From positions 62,001 to 126,000 of the forward strand of contig CAJNYU010004516.1 of the NCBI GenBank assembly GCA_905331475.1: 64,000 bases of DNA, read 5' to 3'. This DNA comes from Rotaria socialis. Taxonomy: Eukaryota; Rotifera; Eurotatoria; Philodinida; Philodinidae. The notes under the pieces were generated by a model. It saw nothing but the letters and a program-made list of their open reading frames with translations. It made no database searches and was not told the DNA's origin. The position numbers and the translations under genes were made by a program. Of the stretch, positions 62,842-64,000 are shown one piece after another (the stretch's first letter is position 1; each line of letters starts with the position of its first letter).

Positions 62842-63757
62842 GACCTCCCCCGCCCCCTCAAAAAAAGTCGATTTTTGTCAAAAATTGAAAATTGAGATAA
62901 CACCAAGGGNCCCCTGAAAGGTCGATTTTCTCCAAAGAAAGTCCAAATCGGCTGAAATTTTCAGCATATGTTGGGACTATAGTGGGTAGTCTACGATAAA
63001 AATCTCAACCCGAAATATGCAAGTTTAAGGGAGTTATAAAGTGAACACTGGTTAAAAATGGCCCATTTTCCATCCAATTTATCATGCCTTCAACTATACT
63101 TTTTCAAAAATTGTTTTTTTACCATTCGATAGAGCATGCAGTGCTCGAATTTTTAAAAAGTCCTCTCTGTAAGCCGAAAAAGTTTCCAGAATTCAAATTC
63201 CTTGAAAAACGCCTAACAAAACTGCAAGTAAATTTTGTAGGCGATCGCTTTTGGGCATAAAAAAAACTTTTTCAAAAATCAGAGCACGTCATGCCCTGCG
63301 TCTTTGCATGCTCTATCGAATGGTAAAAAGAAAAATTCGAAAAAACACAGTTGAAGGCATGAGAAATTGGATGGAAAATGGAAAAACATGATTTTGAGAA
63401 AAACATAAAAATATTTTTTCGAAGTTTTTGCTGTTTTTTTAAATTTTCTGCAATTTTCACGCGTTTTTTGAGGAAACTGACCTAACTTTCGTACGTAACT
63501 TTTAATTCTGCACACGCTGAGCGCTTAATTAATTAACTAATTAATTAATCAGTCATTAGAGATCCACGACCTAATTGTACTGCCGTTTTTGACATAGAGG
63601 ACCTCTCAAAGATCACTAAAAATTTCGGTCAAAAAATGGTCTTTGGAAAAAAATCTATAGTGATTCTGAAAGAGCAGAATATGGGCTATCACCCCATGGT
63701 GTTATCTCAATTTTCAATTTTTGACAAAAATCGACTTTTTTTGAGGGGGCGGGGGCC
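62842..63757. mobile_element. 916-bp foldback element flanked by TTAA
   Basis: The termini CGCCCCCTCAAAAAAAGTCG and CGACTTTTTTTGAGGGGGCG are inverted copies. The match continues through GTCAAAAATTGAAAATTGAG for about 70 bp. Internal segments (CCATTCGATAGAGCATGC near 63123 and GCATGCTCTATCGAATGG near 63308) are also inverted, so the whole unit folds back. TTAA occurs at 62838-62841 and 63758-63761, the target of piggyBac-type elements. No transposase is encoded. The single N at 62910 lies in the left arm. Confidence 0.8.
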
Positions 63758-63761
63758 TTAA

Positions 63762-64000
63762 AAAAAATATATATATATATCTTTTTATCATTTTTAATCA
63801 AAGTGACATTTGTAACAATCGACCAGATGAAACTATCGGCATTCAATGGACCTGCTTTTGATTTATTGCGAAGTAATAATTACTTTGTATTCAAAATAGC
63901 CTAAAGCAAAAAAATGATGAATATAGCAAGAAAATTTTAAATGAAAAAAATCTAACGATAAAAAAACATCAAAACTGACCCACATGTGTTTTTCCTACTT
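63762..64000. other. AT-rich right-hand end of window
   Basis: It holds a short (AT)n run near 63768-63780 and otherwise AT-rich DNA with no supported feature. Confidence 0.5.

Noticed and set aside
1..64000. CRISPR arrays, bacterial operons or prophage signals
   Set aside because: The window is eukaryotic: spliced genes throughout, no regularly spaced direct repeats.

Overview
The window is nuclear DNA from an AT-rich, compact-intron metazoan. Most introns are about 50-80 bp with GT-AG ends, exons are numerous, and the gene set is animal-specific: hemicentin, a peroxidasin-like heme peroxidase, CCM3/PDCD10, SFSWAP, an LC3-type ATG8 and a RASD-type GTPase. Several genes have a pyrimidine-rich 3' splice acceptor within 4-50 nt upstream of the ATG, and two sets of genes are tightly spaced head-to-tail. 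That fits a lineage with spliced-leader trans-splicing. A rotifer, probably bdelloid, is my best guess, but it is an inference. The assembly has one 793-base N gap (9035-9827) and a single N at 62910.

Layout. 1-26891 (minus): one very large hemicentin gene running off the left edge. In protein order it has a signal peptide, a vWA domain, 27 Ig domains by my count, a nidogen-type G2F barrel, EGF-like modules and a fibulin-type C-terminus. A 5.4-kb intron inside the G2F domain holds a complete same-strand gene for a divergent 7TM receptor (3850-5846). Other hemicentin introns carry DNA-transposon relics, including a hAT MITE with an exact 8-bp target duplication and a 1.4-kb TIR element. 26892-32098: gene-poor upstream sequence with a small MITE. 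32099-32962 (plus): RASD/Dexras-like GTPase. 32963-38976: gene-poor, with a 590-bp near-perfect foldback. 38977-43330 (minus): peroxidasin-like Ig-peroxidase without leucine-rich repeats.

44087-47448 (minus): a compact set in transcription order of a small mitochondrial-type membrane protein, SRA1 and RFC4. 47866-49191 (plus): secreted pancreatic-lipase-family protein. 49757-50466 (minus): LC3/ATG8. 51690-52523 (minus): intronless PDCD10/CCM3. 53081-60010 (plus): SFSWAP splicing regulator in 13 exons, followed about 200 bp later by mitochondrial-type serine hydroxymethyltransferase (60215-62524). 62842-63757: a large foldback element flanked by TTAA.

Functionally, hemicentin and the peroxidasin-like enzyme are both extracellular-matrix proteins. 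The rest is a housekeeping mix: DNA replication clamp loading, autophagy, splicing and one-carbon metabolism. All exon joins given were checked by hand for reading phase, not by alignment software.
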